A DNA stretch of 64,000 nucleotides from Mucilaginibacter sp. SG564 (GCF_013149275.1 NZ_JABGNA010000007.1:376448-440447), one strand, 5' to 3'. Shown: positions 42,650 through 51,752, counted from the first letter of the stretch. The notes: generated from the letters alone by a model not told the origin. Translations and numbers: made by a program.

Positions 42650-44083
42650 TTAAATGATTTTCTGCAATATATCCGGATAATGTTGATGTGTTTTGATGAT
42701 CAATTCGCCAAATAAGGTATTGGCCCAGGCAAACCATTTACGGGTAAAATCATCGGCATTATCTTTATTGAACGACTCATGCATAAAGCCGGTACCGGCA
42801 TGAGTGGTCTTTAATAATCGTAGGCATTCGGTGATCTCGTCTTTATGTGTAGACGTTAAGCCCCGCATAATAATAGCCATAGGCCATATATAACCAATGC
42901 CTACGTGCGGGCCACCAATACCTTCGGCTACCTTGCCTTTAAAAAAGTAAGGGTTATTTTCGCTCAGCACAAATTTCCGGGTGTTCTGGTACAACAGATC
43001 GTTAACTGGCAATGAATCGAGGTAAGGCAATGCCAGCAAACTGGGCACGTTGGAGTCGTCCATAAATAACTGGTTACCGTAGCCATCAACCTCAAAAGCT
43101 AATATTTTGCCATACTCCGGGTGTTGGGCCACCGCGTACTTTTTAAGCGCAGCCTCCACTTCGGTGGCCAAGGCACGGCAAGCAGAGGATGTTCCGCTAT
43201 CATTACCAATAGTGGCATACATTTCGGCCATTTGATTTAAGCTGGTAACCGCGAAATAATTTGACGGGATCAGGAATGGATAAATGGTGGCATCATCTGA
43301 AGGACGGAAGATAGAACAGATCAATCCTACAGGCTTAACCGGGTTACCGTAGCCCCTGTTGGGCGCGGTATCACTGGCTACTTCGGTTTTCCGTTGAAAA
43401 TGATAAGGACCTTTACTCTCTTTACGCTGCTGCTCCTTAAAAGTTTTCAGGATGATCTTACCTGCTTTTTGCCAGCTTTCATCAAAAAAGCTGCTGTCGC
43501 CGCTGATCTTCCAGTAGTTATAAGCCAGCCTTACAGGATAGCAAAGCGAATCGATCTCCCATTTGCGCTCATGCAGTTCGGGTTTCATATCGGTATTGTC
43601 GGTATCCCACTCGCTGCCGGTTGGGCCCTGGTTAAAGGCATTGGCATAAGGGTCTATCTGCACACACTTAGCCTGACGGCTCAATACACCCAATATCAGC
43701 TTTTGCAGCGCCGGATCATTTTTGATGAGTGGCAGATACGGCCAAACCTGAGCGGATGAATCGCGCATCCACATGGCGTTAATATCGCCGGTAATCACAA
43801 ATGTATCAGGCTTGCCACCGGCTTCGGAATAGTTTACCGTAGTATCCAGAGTATTGGGATAGCAGTTTTCAAACAGCCAGGCCAGTTCCGGATCTTTAAT
43901 ATCTTTTTTCACCTTTTGAATAATGGCCTCAACCGCCTTACTGGTAAATTTACGATCGGCCAGTTTAGGTCGTTTACTTTCAAAAGCAGGCAAAGTGCTG
44001 GCAAATAATGACGGTGTAACACCCAGGGTAATACCCGCGGCGGCCACGCCGTTCAGTTTGATAAAATGTCTTCTGGTGAGCAT
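42650..44083 (-). CDS. Glycoside hydrolase family 125 protein (exo-alpha-1,6-mannosidase type)
   Basis: A 477-residue (alpha/alpha)6-barrel glycosidase. The N-terminus has a twin-arginine-like signal, TRRHFIK at 3-9, then a hydrophobic core, so export in folded form is likely. GH125 marks are YPNTLDTTV, FVITGDINAMWMRDSSAQVWPYL in adjacent blocks, QIDPYANAFN, and HERKWEIDSLCYPVRLAY. Characterised relatives cleave alpha-1,6-linked mannose without a metal. The neighbours are phosphoglucomutase and, further up, a polysaccharide-lyase-like gene, so carbohydrate use is a reasonable context. Confidence 0.9.
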   Translation of the reverse strand: MLTRRHFIKLNGVAAAGITLGVTPSLFASTLPAFESKRPKLADRKFTSKAVEAIIQKVKKDIKDPELAWLFENCYPNTLDTTVNYSEAGGKPDTFVITGDINAMWMRDSSAQVWPYLPLIKNDPALQKLILGVLSRQAKCVQIDPYANAFNQGPTGSEWDTDNTDMKPELHERKWEIDSLCYPVRLAYNYWKISGDSSFFDESWQKAGKIILKTFKEQQRKESKGPYHFQRKTEVASDTAPNRGYGNPVKPVGLICSIFRPSDDATIYPFLIPSNYFAVTSLNQMAEMYATIGNDSGTSSACRALATEVEAALKKYAVAQHPEYGKILAFEVDGYGNQLFMDDSNVPSLLALPYLDSLPVNDLLYQNTRKFVLSENNPYFFKGKVAEGIGGPHVGIGYIWPMAIIMRGLTSTHKDEITECLRLLKTTHAGTGFMHESFNKDNADDFTRKWFAWANTLFGELIIKTHQHYPDILQKII

Positions 44084-44188
44084 AAAGATTTTTTAATGGT
44101 AACTGTAAAAATATAAAAGCCTTTGATTATCCGAAAGACATTGGGATTTTATTTTAAAAGGTTTTAGCAAGGGGGTATTTCGCCACCA

Positions 44189-44273
44189 CGTCATTGCGAG
44201 CGCAGCGTGGCAATCCCCTACTTACAGAGCGGCTCTGCTTATTGGGGATTGCCACGCTGCGCTCGCAATGACG
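44189..44273. repeat. CGTCATTGCGAGCGCAGCG hairpin repeat, copy 2 (perfect)
   Basis: Arm 1 (44189-44218) and arm 2 (44244-44273) are perfect 30-base complements. The loop is itself partly palindromic (AGAGCGGCTCT). It is the best-preserved member of the family with 7153-7237 and 48363-48448. Confidence 0.9.
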
Positions 44274-44285
44274 CGTGTATTTATT

Positions 44286-44322
44286 AAACAACAAAAGGCG
44301 CCTAAGGCGCCTCTTGTTGTTT
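44286..44322 (-). terminator. Hairpin downstream of the phospho-sugar mutase
   Basis: AAACAACAAAAGGCGCCT pairs with AGGCGCCTCTTGTTGTTT with one mismatch. It is 25 bases past the stop at 44347, with T-rich flanks on either strand. Confidence 0.75.
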
Positions 44323-44346
44323 GGATATACTTTATTCAAAGAGTAC

Positions 44347-46083
44347 TTAAACTCCCAAGTCCTTCATAATGGTATCAATCTTTGCTTCCAATTGATGATC
44401 CGTTTCATGATAAGCGGCTTTGCTGGCCAGCTTGCCGTTTACGCTGCAATAGAATTTGATCTTAGGCTCGGTGCCTGAAGGACGGGCAGAGATGATGCTT
44501 CCGTCTTCGGTGATGAACTGTAGCACATCTGATTTTGGCAATTCCAGTGCTTTGGTGGTATTATTGTTCAAATCGGTTTCGATTCCTTTTTCGTAATCTT
44601 TCAGCGTGATCACCTTTGAGCCCCCCAAGGTAGCCGGCGGGTTATTCCTGAATTTATCCATCATCGCCACGATCTCTTCGGCACCAGTTTTACCTTTTTT
44701 GGTGATCGAGATCAGCTTTTCTTTATAGAAACCATACTGTACATACGTATCAATAAGCGCCTCAAACAAGCTACTGCCCTTATCTTTATAATAAGCAGTC
44801 ATTTCGGCAATAAACGCGCTGGATACAATAGCATCCTTATCGCGTACCAGCTCACCTACCAGGTAGCCGTAGCTTTCTTCGCCGCCACCAATGAAGGTTT
44901 GCTTGCCCTGCAGTTGGGTCATCAGCTCGCCAATATATTTAAAGCCGGTAAGCGTATTATAATAGGTAACGTTTTTGGCTTTGGCTATCGCCTCGATAAG
45001 GTTGGAAGTTACGATGGTTTTAACGATGTACTCCTTACCGGTAAGTTTGCCTTTATCCTGCCATGCGGTCAACAGGTAATTGATGAGCAAGCTACCGGTT
45101 TGATTACCGTTAAGCAGTATAAATTCGTTCTGATCATTTTTTACGGCGATACCTACACGGTCGGCATCCGGATCAGTGGCCAATACCAGGTCGGCATCGG
45201 TTTCCCGTGCCTTTTTCAGAGCCAGCGTTAATGCTTCTTTTTCTTCGGGGTTTGGATATACTACCGTTGGAAAATTACCATCGGGCGTGGTTTGTTCATC
45301 AACCAGTATCACATTCTCAAACCCAAAAAGCTCAAGAGCTTTGGGTGTTAAGGTGATACCTGTTCCGTGAATGGGCGAGTACACGATCTTAAGATCTTTC
45401 TGCCTTTTAATCGCCTCTGGCGATACAGAAAGCTTAACAATTTCGGCCAGGTATAAGTCGTCTATGTCTTTACCTATCGTTTCTATATTTTCTTCAACAC
45501 GGTTAAATTTAACCTCATCAATACTTTTTATAGCTGCTACTTCGTCCATTACAGCTTTATCATGCGGGGCAACCAGTTGGCCGCCGTCATCGCCGTAGGC
45601 TTTATAACCATTATATTCTTTTGGATTGTGCGATGCGGTAAGCATTACCCCACTTTTGCAACCCAGGTGACGTACTGCAAAGGATAGCTCTGGCGTTGGG
45701 CGCAGCGCTTCAAAATAATATACGTGGATTCCATTTGCCGAAAAAACCTCGGCCGTTGTAGATGCCAGAAGATCGGCATTGTTACGACTGTCATGCGCGA
45801 TGGCTACTTTAATTTTTTCGCCGGGGTAAGTCTTTTTAAGATAGTTGGCTAAACCTTGAGTAGCGGTACCAATGGTGTACTTATTAACGCGGTTTGAGCC
45901 CGGGCCCATGATGCCGCGAAGACCACCTGTTCCAAATTCCAGGTCTTTGTAAAACGAGTCTGTTAATTCTGTATATGCCTTATCATCCAGTAATTTTTGT
46001 ATCTGTTGTTTAACATCAGCATCGTAGCTGCCTTGAAGCCATGTATTTACTTTTTGTAGTACGGAGGGGTCTAATTCTTGCAT
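44347..46083 (-). CDS. Phospho-sugar mutase (phosphoglucomutase/phosphomannomutase type)
   Basis: A 578-residue cytoplasmic enzyme that interconverts hexose 1- and 6-phosphates. I start at the ATG at 46081-46083 (MQELDPSVLQKVNTWLQG); the upstream extension is not family-like. Marks are FGTGGLRG (50-57), the phosphoserine loop TASHNPKEYNGYK with S151, the magnesium motif DPDADRVG near 303, GGGEESYG, and the phosphate-binding RPSGTEPKIKFY near the end. The length fits the long bacterial/eukaryotic PGM2-like subgroup. It could serve the neighbouring glycan-degrading genes. Confidence 0.93.
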   Translation of the reverse strand: MQELDPSVLQKVNTWLQGSYDADVKQQIQKLLDDKAYTELTDSFYKDLEFGTGGLRGIMGPGSNRVNKYTIGTATQGLANYLKKTYPGEKIKVAIAHDSRNNADLLASTTAEVFSANGIHVYYFEALRPTPELSFAVRHLGCKSGVMLTASHNPKEYNGYKAYGDDGGQLVAPHDKAVMDEVAAIKSIDEVKFNRVEENIETIGKDIDDLYLAEIVKLSVSPEAIKRQKDLKIVYSPIHGTGITLTPKALELFGFENVILVDEQTTPDGNFPTVVYPNPEEKEALTLALKKARETDADLVLATDPDADRVGIAVKNDQNEFILLNGNQTGSLLINYLLTAWQDKGKLTGKEYIVKTIVTSNLIEAIAKAKNVTYYNTLTGFKYIGELMTQLQGKQTFIGGGEESYGYLVGELVRDKDAIVSSAFIAEMTAYYKDKGSSLFEALIDTYVQYGFYKEKLISITKKGKTGAEEIVAMMDKFRNNPPATLGGSKVITLKDYEKGIETDLNNNTTKALELPKSDVLQFITEDGSIISARPSGTEPKIKFYCSVNGKLASKAAYHETDHQLEAKIDTIMKDLGV

Positions 46084-46197
46084 GTGCACCTTTATTAATG
46101 GATAATTTGTTAAAATCAGTTTGATAACAAATATGGCAATAAAATGTGTGCGTGCAATTGAACAATAAAATATTTTGTGGAGGGGAAACACTTCATC

Positions 46198-46277
46198 TGT
46201 CATCCTGAACGGAGTGAAGGATCTATTCGTCGATATGCATGTCGTTTAGCAGATCCTTCACTCCGTTCAGGATGACA
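46198..46277. repeat. TGTCATCCTGAACG hairpin repeat, perfect copy
   Basis: A perfect 27-base stem pairs 46198-46224 with 46251-46277; the loop contains ATATGCAT. It is the best-preserved member of the family with 32534-32614, 35457-35537 and 40961-40992. Confidence 0.9.
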
Positions 46278-46293
46278 AAAGAAATAGGTACAA

Positions 46294-46326
46294 AAAAGAA
46301 AGCCCCGGTAAACCAAGGCTTCTTTT
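46294..46326 (-). terminator. Terminator of the lyase-like gene
   Basis: AAAAGAAAGCC pairs with GGCTTCTTTT with one bulge. It lies just past the stop at 46332, with A/T runs outside. Confidence 0.6.
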
Positions 46327-46331
46327 CTATC

Positions 46332-47111
46332 TTATTGAGCTACATCTGCATAACTCGTACCGATACGTATCTTTTTAACAATATGCGTTGCCTGTGAAGC
46401 ATCACCGCCATATACGCCCCATTTCGGATCGCAGTAATCGCTGTCAAAAGTACGGCAATAGTATCGCTGACTATTATTGGTAAATGTTTGTTTCACCCCA
46501 TTATACCACAATTCAATATAGCCATCGGTGGCATTATCTGATAATTTGATACGTAAAACAAAAGATTGCCAGGTGCTCACCGAAAGTGGGATTGACCATG
46601 GCACACTGGCCACATGATTGATATCAAAGTATTGTAGCTCCAGGTTGCCGTTATTGGTGCGCAGCATTAATGGATGGTTGGCTGTATTACTGGTAGGGTA
46701 TGATTTCCACTGGAATACGGCATCCGTTTTTAATGTGGTAGGCATATATAGTTTGTCTGTCCACCCGATGTAAAACTCAGAGCCTATTTGTGCCTGGTAG
46801 TTTTTGGCGCCGTGACCCTCGGTGCGGTGACTGCCCTCCGGTTTGGTGAATTGCCAGCAAAGTGTATTAGTCTCGTCATTCACGGTTGTCATCGCGCCCG
46901 AACCTTCGATGTTTACATCCTTCCACACATTGCTTGAACCAAGGGAGGCATCCCCATTAAATAACAGCGACATAGTGCTCAGTTTCCCGTTACTTTGCGT
47001 AGCATTGCCTCCATTACTTACTGGATTGGTCTTTACATCTTTGGTACATTGCGATAGCAATAGCATGCAACCAGCCCCTAAGGCAGTTGCCATTAGTTGA
47101 ATTTTTCTCAT
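46332..47111 (-). CDS. Polysaccharide-lyase-like lipoprotein (heparin-lyase-I fold)
   Basis: A 259-residue exported protein with a lipobox LSQC (about residue 22) and an Asn/Gly/Ser-rich spacer. The domain reads NTLCWQFTKPEGSHRTEGHGA, then GSEFYIGWTDKLYMP, FQWKSYP, NNGNLELQYF and WQSFVLRIKLSDNATDGYIELWYNGVKQ in separate blocks. This jelly-roll pattern is that of the 'polysaccharide lyase' family PF14099, which includes glucuronan and heparin lyases. The substrate is unknown. It is divergent from a LacI regulator, with a strong operator just upstream, so it is probably sugar-regulated. Confidence 0.75.
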   Translation of the reverse strand: MRKIQLMATALGAGCMLLLSQCTKDVKTNPVSNGGNATQSNGKLSTMSLLFNGDASLGSSNVWKDVNIEGSGAMTTVNDETNTLCWQFTKPEGSHRTEGHGAKNYQAQIGSEFYIGWTDKLYMPTTLKTDAVFQWKSYPTSNTANHPLMLRTNNGNLELQYFDINHVASVPWSIPLSVSTWQSFVLRIKLSDNATDGYIELWYNGVKQTFTNNSQRYYCRTFDSDYCDPKWGVYGGDASQATHIVKKIRIGTSYADVAQ

Positions 47112-47140
47112 TCTTCTTTAGTTTATAGATGGTTTATAAT

Positions 47141-47168
47141 ATATTTACGCAACCGGTTGTGTAAATAT
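47141..47168. promoter_or_regulatory. LacI-type operator in the lyase-lacI divergent gap
   Basis: A 28-base palindrome centred on AACC|GGTT: the left half ATATTTACGCAACC and the complement of the right half, ATATTTACACAACC, differ at one base. The central CAACCGGTTG is the kind of dyad LacI-family proteins bind. It lies 30 bases upstream of the lyase start and 118 bases upstream of the regulator start. Confidence 0.8.
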
Positions 47169-47285
47169 ATAAAATTAATTCACAAAAGAATTTTTATTGT
47201 AATTTATTGTGTACCAGAAAGATTATTTATAGCGGGAATAAATGATAAATTAGATGCTTTTCCGCAACATACGTACAATGCAGGC

Positions 47286-48329
47286 ATGAGTATAGAGGAT
47301 CGTTATAAATTAAATAAAGAAATTACTTTAATTGATATAGCCAATGAATTAAATGTTTCTAAAAGCACCGTATCCCGGGCGCTCCAGAATCATCATTCTA
47401 TTGGCGCCGAAACTACGAAAGCCGTGCATGAACTGGCCAAAAAATACAATTACCAGCCCAACGCCATTGCATCCAGCTTATTTAAAAAATCAACCAAAAC
47501 CATTGGGGTGATTGTCCCTATCCTATCCCATTACTTTTTTTCGACGGTAATAGCCGGGATAGAGGATGTAGCCTATAAAGCCGGGTATAAGGTGATCATT
47601 TGCCAATCGCACGAGTTGTACGAAAGAGAAGTGATCGTATCCAAAACATTGTTATCGGCGAAGGTAGATGGACTGATCGTGTCCGTTTCAAAAGAAACCG
47701 TCAATATGGATCACTTTCAGCAATTCCTGGATAAGAACATCCCTTTGATCTTTTTTGACAGGCTGCCTACAGGCATTCAAAGCAACAGCGTATCGGTTGA
47801 TGATTATGAAGGCGCCTTTAAAATAGTTGAACACCTGATTGAGCAGGGCTGTAAAAGAATAGCCCACTTTACCGGGCCATTGAATATCGCACTGGCACAA
47901 AACAGATTGCAGGGGTACAAAGATGCGCTACGAAAACACCACATCCCGGTAAATGATGAACTAATATACGAATGTGGTTTTGAAAGAACCCAGGGAATAA
48001 CCACTACAGAAAAGTTACTCACCGATCAGGTTTCCGTCGATGCCATATTCGCAGTCTGCGATCCGGTGGCTATAGGGGTAATGCTTACCTTAAAGCAAAA
48101 GAGTATCAAGATACCTCACGATATCGCGGTTGTTGGTTTTAACGATGATCCTACTGCTACGGTTATAGATCCTCCCTTAACAACTGTTGCCCAACCAGCA
48201 TTTGAAATTGGCGTGGCCGCAGCTGATATTTTCTTAAAACAAGTGATTGGGCCAAGTAGGAGCTATATCAAAGAAGTATTAAAAACGAATTTGACTATCA
48301 GGCAATCGAGCCTTCGGAAGAATAGATAA
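47286..48329 (+). CDS. LacI family transcriptional regulator
   Basis: A 347-residue repressor-type regulator. I start at the ATG at 47286 (MSIEDRYKLNKEITLIDIAN); the longer open frame upstream has no family likeness. The helix-turn-helix with hinge spans residues 11-66 (TLIDIANELNVSKSTVSRALQ, as two adjoining helices, then YNYQPNAIASSLFKKSTKTIGV). The sugar-binding domain follows with a periplasmic-binding-protein fold and VVGFNDDPTATVIDPPLTTV. It probably senses a sugar released by the lyase and binds the operator at 47141-47168, controlling both divergent genes. Confidence 0.9.
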   Translation: MSIEDRYKLNKEITLIDIANELNVSKSTVSRALQNHHSIGAETTKAVHELAKKYNYQPNAIASSLFKKSTKTIGVIVPILSHYFFSTVIAGIEDVAYKAGYKVIICQSHELYEREVIVSKTLLSAKVDGLIVSVSKETVNMDHFQQFLDKNIPLIFFDRLPTGIQSNSVSVDDYEGAFKIVEHLIEQGCKRIAHFTGPLNIALAQNRLQGYKDALRKHHIPVNDELIYECGFERTQGITTTEKLLTDQVSVDAIFAVCDPVAIGVMLTLKQKSIKIPHDIAVVGFNDDPTATVIDPPLTTVAQPAFEIGVAAADIFLKQVIGPSRSYIKEVLKTNLTIRQSSLRKNR

Positions 48330-48362
48330 ATAAGTAAATTCGGATAAGCAACAAGCAAAGAC

Positions 48363-48448
48363 ATGTCATTCAGTGTAGCATGACAATCCCCTACTTATGA
48401 GGCGGACCTTCTTTTTAGGGATTGCCACGCTGCGCTCGCAATGACGCG
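48363..48448. repeat. GTCATTGCGAGCGCAGCG hairpin repeat, copy 3
   Basis: The right arm (48417-48448) matches the perfect copy at 44244-44276. The left arm (48363-48391) has decayed (ATGTCATTCAGTGTAGCATG). Confidence 0.8.
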
Positions 48449-48454
48449 CTTTAA

Positions 48455-48490
48455 CAAACAAAGGCCACAGTTTCTTGTGGCCTTTGTTTG
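48455..48490. terminator. Terminator between lacI-type gene and aminotransferase
   Basis: A perfect 15-base stem CAAACAAAGGCCACA (48455-48469) pairs with 48476-48490. A T-rich run follows. It lies between convergent genes and can serve either. Confidence 0.8.
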
Positions 48491-48512
48491 TTTTTATGTT
48501 TCAAGAAAAAAC

Positions 48513-49757
48513 TTAAGCTATTTCCAGCTTGTTCTCTTTGTAATAACCAGATTTTAGTTTTTCGGCCATTTCGCTGTAGGCGTCAAGCGTGCGTTGTACA
48601 TCCTCTAAAGAATGCACAGCGGTTGGTATAATACGCAACACAATTAATCCTTTAGGGATAACCGGGTAGATCACGATAGAGCAGAAGATACCATAGTTTT
48701 CGCGCAAGTCGCGGGTTAAGCTGGTGGCTTCATAAAGATCGCCCTTTAAAAATACCGGGGTAACCATACTATTGCTTTGACCAAGATCAAAACCACGCTC
48801 TTTTAAACCTTTTTGAAGCGTATTAGCTATCAGCCATAGTTTTTCGCGCAGCTCAGGTTTTGATTTTAATAGTTCAAAACGCTTTTTCAAACCTATAACC
48901 ATTGGCATTGGCAATGCTTTGGCAAATGTTTGGGAGCGCATATTATAACGCAGGAAATGGATGATCTGCTCATCGGCGGCTACAAACGCGCCGATACCTG
49001 CCATCGATTTGGCAAAGGTTCCGAAATATACATCAACACCATCTACACAATCCTGCTCTTCGTGGGTACCGCCACCATTTTTACCCATGGTACCAAAGCC
49101 ATGCGCATCATCAACCAGTAAACGAAAATCGAATTTCTTTTTAAGCTCAACAATTTCTTTTAGCTTACCCTGAACTCCCGACATACCAAAAACACCTTCG
49201 GTGATCAGCAGGATACCTCCGCCGGTTTGCTCCACCAGACGTGTAGCACGTTCCAGTTGCTTTTCGCAGCTTTCCACATCGTTATGCTGATAAACAAAAC
49301 GTTTTCCCATGTGCAGGCGCACACCATCAATGATACAAGCGTGCGATTCCGCGTCATAAACAATAACGTCATTCCTGTCAACCAGCGCATCTATAATGGA
49401 TACCATACCCTGGTAACCGTAGTTCAATAAAAAAGCGGCTTGTTTGCCAACAAATGCAGCGAGGTTATTTTCCAGCTCTTCGTGATGGATAGAGTTACCA
49501 GACATCATGCGTGCACCCATCGGGTAAGCCATGCCGTAATCAGCAGCCGCTTTCGCGTCCGCTTCTCTTACTTCGGGGTGATTGGCTAAACCCAGGTAAT
49601 TGTTCAGGCTCCAGATCAAATGTTCTTTGCCATTAAATTGCATATGCGGGCCAATCTCTCCTTCCAGTTTAGGGAATGAAAAATAACCGTGCGACCATTT
49701 TTGATGCTGACCGATAGGGCCGCCAGAGTTTTTTGTTATTTTGTCAAATAGATCCAA
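48513..49757 (-). CDS. PLP-dependent alpha-oxoamine synthase family enzyme
   Basis: A 414-residue fold-type I enzyme that condenses an amino acid with an acyl-CoA. Markers are LNNYLGLANHPEVREA (51-66), the PLP-stacking H139 in ESHACIIDG, VDDAHGFGTMG (215-225) with the PLP-binding Asp, and the Schiff-base lysine K250 in GTFAKSM. The order fits serine palmitoyltransferase, glycine C-acetyltransferase and 8-amino-7-oxononanoate synthase; I cannot separate these. No biotin, threonine or sphingolipid gene lies nearby. Sphingobacteriaceae make sphingolipids, which makes the first plausible. It is a single gene. Confidence 0.85.
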   Translation of the reverse strand: MDLFDKITKNSGGPIGQHQKWSHGYFSFPKLEGEIGPHMQFNGKEHLIWSLNNYLGLANHPEVREADAKAAADYGMAYPMGARMMSGNSIHHEELENNLAAFVGKQAAFLLNYGYQGMVSIIDALVDRNDVIVYDAESHACIIDGVRLHMGKRFVYQHNDVESCEKQLERATRLVEQTGGGILLITEGVFGMSGVQGKLKEIVELKKKFDFRLLVDDAHGFGTMGKNGGGTHEEQDCVDGVDVYFGTFAKSMAGIGAFVAADEQIIHFLRYNMRSQTFAKALPMPMVIGLKKRFELLKSKPELREKLWLIANTLQKGLKERGFDLGQSNSMVTPVFLKGDLYEATSLTRDLRENYGIFCSIVIYPVIPKGLIVLRIIPTAVHSLEDVQRTLDAYSEMAEKLKSGYYKENKLEIA

Positions 49758-49791
49758 AATAGTATGCTTTTGAAGATAGTATTTTAAAATA

Positions 49792-49799
49792 CAAATATA
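49792..49799 (-). promoter_or_regulatory. Putative promoter of the oxoamine synthase gene
   Basis: The minus strand reads TATATTTG, an exact TAnnTTTG, 34 bases before the ATG. A TTG lies about 20 bases further upstream, a normal -33/-7 spacing. Confidence 0.55.
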
Positions 49800-49861
49800 G
49801 CCGTTTATCCTGCTTGCAGCAATAGCTATAACTTTTTAGAATAGGTTATAACTAAAGTAAT

Positions 49862-50012
49862 AGAGTCAAGACTATTAGAGTCAGGAATCAAGACTTGAAA
49901 AAAACGTATTATTTTAAACAAGAACAGGAAAGTTATCTAAGATTTATTCTTTGATAGCTTTCCTGTCTTTAATTATTGTGGTCTTGTATCTTGACTCTTA
50001 CTTCTTGATTCT
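49862..50012. repeat. Inverted degenerate AGAGTCAAGA repeats around a hairpin, downstream of ftsZ
   Basis: The left arm (49862-49897) is AGAGTCAAGACTATTAGAGT plus CAGGAATCAAGACTTG. The right arm (49981-50012) holds the complementary TCTTGACTCTTACTTCTTGA units. Between them ACAGGAAAGTTATC (49924-49937) pairs with GATAGCTTTCCTGT (49953-49966), a likely ftsZ terminator. The right arm closely resembles 59301-59326 after mraY. Confidence 0.75.
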
Positions 50013-50017
50013 ACTTT

Positions 50018-51622
50018 TTAATCAGCGTTATCATGCAGGAAAGAGTTGTTTTTGCGGATTTCGGTATTGCCTTCGTTATCCGGCATCAGGCTGAACCTGG
50101 AAATCTGGCTTTCGTCAGATTGCGGGGTTTCCTGCAGCGCTATTTCCTTACGTTTGTAGGCAGGTACATTTTCCAGTTCCTGTATGTTGCCGCTGCGCAG
50201 TTTCATGCTCAGATCTTTCAGCCTCATGATACGCTCGCGCGATTTTTTCAACTGCTCTTCGATAGATTCATTTGTTTTATGATCATCGGCACCTACTACA
50301 GGCTCGGGTTCCGGAGTTGGAGCTGGTGGCTCTGGCATTCTTTCTTCCCTAACCGGTGCGTATGATTCAGGTTCGCTCATTTTAAAAGTAAAGCCCGCGG
50401 TATCCGGTTCGTGATCTTCTTCGGCTTCTTCCTCGTCCAGATTATAACGCATTACCACCTCTTCTTTTTCTTCAGAACGGCCGGCAGCAAACATATCAAA
50501 CAAGCCGGTTTGTTTTGGCTCATCCTTTGGTTTAATATAAGGCTCGGCAGTAGCGGTGGCTTTAACCGGGTTGATAAATTCATTCACCGGTTTTACCAAA
50601 GGTTTAACTTCGGGCTCCAGCATCGAGATGATCTTTTTATTGCTGTTCTCTTTTTCGCGCTCATCCTTGGTTTGGAAACCGGTAGCGATAATGGTAACCG
50701 ATAATTGGTCGCCCAGGTTATCGTCCACACAATTACCCCATATCAGGTCGGCCGCTAAGCCTGCTTCTTCCTGTATGTAATCGGTAATAATGCTTACCTC
50801 GTCCATGGTTACTTCATGTATACCAGAGCTGATGTTAAGCAATATATAACGTGCACCCTCAATCTCATTATCTTTTAGCAATGGCGATGCCAAAGCACCT
50901 TCAACCGCTTTTAAAGCCCGGTTCTCGCCTTCGGCAGAACAGCTACCCATGATAGATACACCGCTGTCTTTCATTACGGTGCGCACATCCTTAAAGTCAA
51001 CGTTGATATAACCCGGTAAGGTAATGATCTCGGCTATGCCTTTAGCGGCAGTTGTTAATATATTATCGGCCTGTGCAAAAGCAGAGCTCATGGTTAAGTT
51101 GCCGAATATCTGGCGTAACCTATCGTTTGATATTACCAGGAACGAGTCGACATATTTTTTCAATTCTTCCAAACCGGCATCGGCCTGCATTTTACGGCGT
51201 TTACCTTCAAATGAAAACGGCGTAGTAATGATACCTACCGTTAATATATCCATTTCGCGGGCCGCTTTGGCAATGATAGGGCTTGCGCCTGTACCTGTAC
51301 CACCACCCATGCCTGCTGTAATAAACAACATTTTGGTATTTACACCCAGCATCTGCTTAATATCGTCGATATTCTCAATAGCTGAGTTTTTGCCCACCTC
51401 GGGTATTGAACCGGCACCCATTCCTTCAGTAAGACTAGCGCCCAACTGTACCTTGTTTGGTATAGGACTTAGCTCCAGCGCCTGGGCATCAGTGTTGCAA
51501 ATTATAAAGTCAACACCGGTAATTCCCTGCCTGTACATATGGTTCACCGCGTTACCGCCGCCACCGCCAACACCAATTACTTTGATGATAGACGATTTTT
51601 CTTTTAACATCTCAAACTGCAT
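50018..51622 (-). CDS. ftsZ: Cell division protein FtsZ
   Basis: A 534-residue tubulin-like GTPase that forms the division ring. The GTP-binding signature GGGTGTG is at 106-112, with the N-terminal IKVIGVGGGGGNAVNHM block and the VDFIICNTDAQAL segment. The core ends about 325; then comes a long Pro/Glu-rich linker of some 200 residues, longer than in E. coli. Conserved C-terminal peptides are replaced by SQISRFSLMPDNEGNTEIRK-like sequence in separate blocks. Last gene of the dcw cluster, 215 bases after ftsA. The start could also be the Met five codons in. Confidence 0.97.
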   Translation of the reverse strand: MQFEMLKEKSSIIKVIGVGGGGGNAVNHMYRQGITGVDFIICNTDAQALELSPIPNKVQLGASLTEGMGAGSIPEVGKNSAIENIDDIKQMLGVNTKMLFITAGMGGGTGTGASPIIAKAAREMDILTVGIITTPFSFEGKRRKMQADAGLEELKKYVDSFLVISNDRLRQIFGNLTMSSAFAQADNILTTAAKGIAEIITLPGYINVDFKDVRTVMKDSGVSIMGSCSAEGENRALKAVEGALASPLLKDNEIEGARYILLNISSGIHEVTMDEVSIITDYIQEEAGLAADLIWGNCVDDNLGDQLSVTIIATGFQTKDEREKENSNKKIISMLEPEVKPLVKPVNEFINPVKATATAEPYIKPKDEPKQTGLFDMFAAGRSEEKEEVVMRYNLDEEEAEEDHEPDTAGFTFKMSEPESYAPVREERMPEPPAPTPEPEPVVGADDHKTNESIEEQLKKSRERIMRLKDLSMKLRSGNIQELENVPAYKRKEIALQETPQSDESQISRFSLMPDNEGNTEIRKNNSFLHDNAD

Positions 51623-51752
51623 AATCTTCGTTTTCAGCTATATGTGATTCAACCAATATTTAGATTTTACCATCGTAATAATAGTACTTTTTCCACAAAG
51701 GTTTTCCACAATTGTCAATAATGTGGAAAAGTTGCTTTATGTGTAAAACTTT

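Noticed and set aside
44154..44339. A 61-residue open frame containing HCERSVAIPN and GLPRCARND
   Set aside because: It is the translation of the CGTCATTGCGAGCG hairpin repeat plus a terminator; such peptides arise from this repeat family and not from a gene.
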